33,032 nt of DNA from Micromonospora sp. RP3T (GTDB lineage Bacteria > Actinomycetota > Actinomycetes > Mycobacteriales > Micromonosporaceae): positions 1 through 33,032 of the forward strand of contig NZ_PYPS01000056.1 of assembly GCF_003027925.1 (NCBI RefSeq), in the 5' to 3' direction. Shown piece after piece: positions 32,960 through 33,032 of the stretch. The notes below the pieces were generated by a model, which saw only the letters and a list, made by a program, of their open reading frames with translations, was not told where the DNA came from and searched no databases. The position numbers and the translations under genes were made by a program. The first letter of the stretch is position 1, and the number at the start of each line of letters is the position of its first letter.

Positions 32960-33032
32960 TCAGCTGGTGCTGTAGCCGCGGGTGGCGATCCAGTCGGCGA
33001 GGTTGTCGACGGTGATGCGGTAGGAGGCGGTG
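32960..33032 (-). CDS. C-terminal fragment of an unidentified protein
   Basis: An open minus-strand frame runs in from the right edge and stops with TGA at 32962-32960, giving 23 full codons. The end reads DNLADWIATRGYSTS. The convergent layout with recQ and the shared terminator between them support a real gene end. The fragment is too short to name. Confidence 0.5.
   Translation of the reverse strand, partial: TASYRITVDNLADWIATRGYSTS

Overview
The window is high-GC chromosomal DNA of an actinomycete, most likely of the family Micromonosporaceae (Micromonospora-like). The basis is codon use with G/C at nearly every third position, frequent GTG starts, the actinobacterial markers WhiA, RbpA and OpcA, and a gene order (suf - cta - tkt/tal/zwf/opcA/pgl - secG/tpi/pgk/gap/whiA/yvcK/rapZ) that matches the conserved core block known from Streptomyces and relatives. 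The genus is inferred from sequence style; no search was run.

Layout. 1-116: tail of a probable phosphate-binding protein (PstS). 162-6905 (minus): a SUF iron-sulfur assembly operon read sufR-sufB-sufD-Rieske ferredoxin-sufC-sufS-sufU-sufT, tightly packed with 1-4 base overlaps except for a hairpin between sufB and sufD. 7022-7966 (plus): heme A synthase ctaA, divergent from sufR. 8046-11011: accessory genes, namely a parallel beta-helix protein (plus) and a convergent pair of minus-strand genes (unknown 110-aa protein, then an ATP-grasp enzyme). 11254-12213 (minus): ctaB, heme O synthase. 12479-20949 (plus): pentose-phosphate cluster tkt-tal-(pgi-like)-zwf-opcA-pgl. 21013-28068 (minus): rapZ-yvcK-whiA-gap-pgk-tpiA-secG-rbpA. 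28069-31066: a small accessory pocket with a strong inverted repeat, a SWIM zinc-finger protein, a DUF397 / helix-turn-helix regulator pair and a divergent unknown gene. 31067-32908 (plus): recQ, then a bidirectional terminator and the tail of a minus-strand gene. No tRNA, rRNA, CRISPR array, transposase or phage gene was seen, and no gene-free stretch exceeds 300 bases.

How the genes work together. The SUF genes build and load Fe-S clusters under a cluster-sensing repressor (SufR). CtaB and CtaA make heme O and then heme A for cytochrome aa3 oxidase. Zwf/OpcA/Pgl are the oxidative and Tkt/Tal the non-oxidative pentose-phosphate enzymes, while Gap/Pgk/TpiA are the middle of glycolysis. WhiA, YvcK and RapZ are the usual regulator trio, SecG belongs to the export channel, and RbpA supports RNA polymerase.

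Most of the window is ordinary core genome. Points worth a second look are: the pgi-like gene between tal and zwf, which appears to have lost the phosphate-binding and catalytic motifs of phosphoglucose isomerase; the accessory pocket where uvrC would be expected beside rapZ; several large intergenic inverted repeats; a short repeat that supplies the ribosome-binding region of two genes; and apparently leaderless promoters for sufR, ctaA and recQ. I did not find a clear-cut new defence or biosynthetic system.
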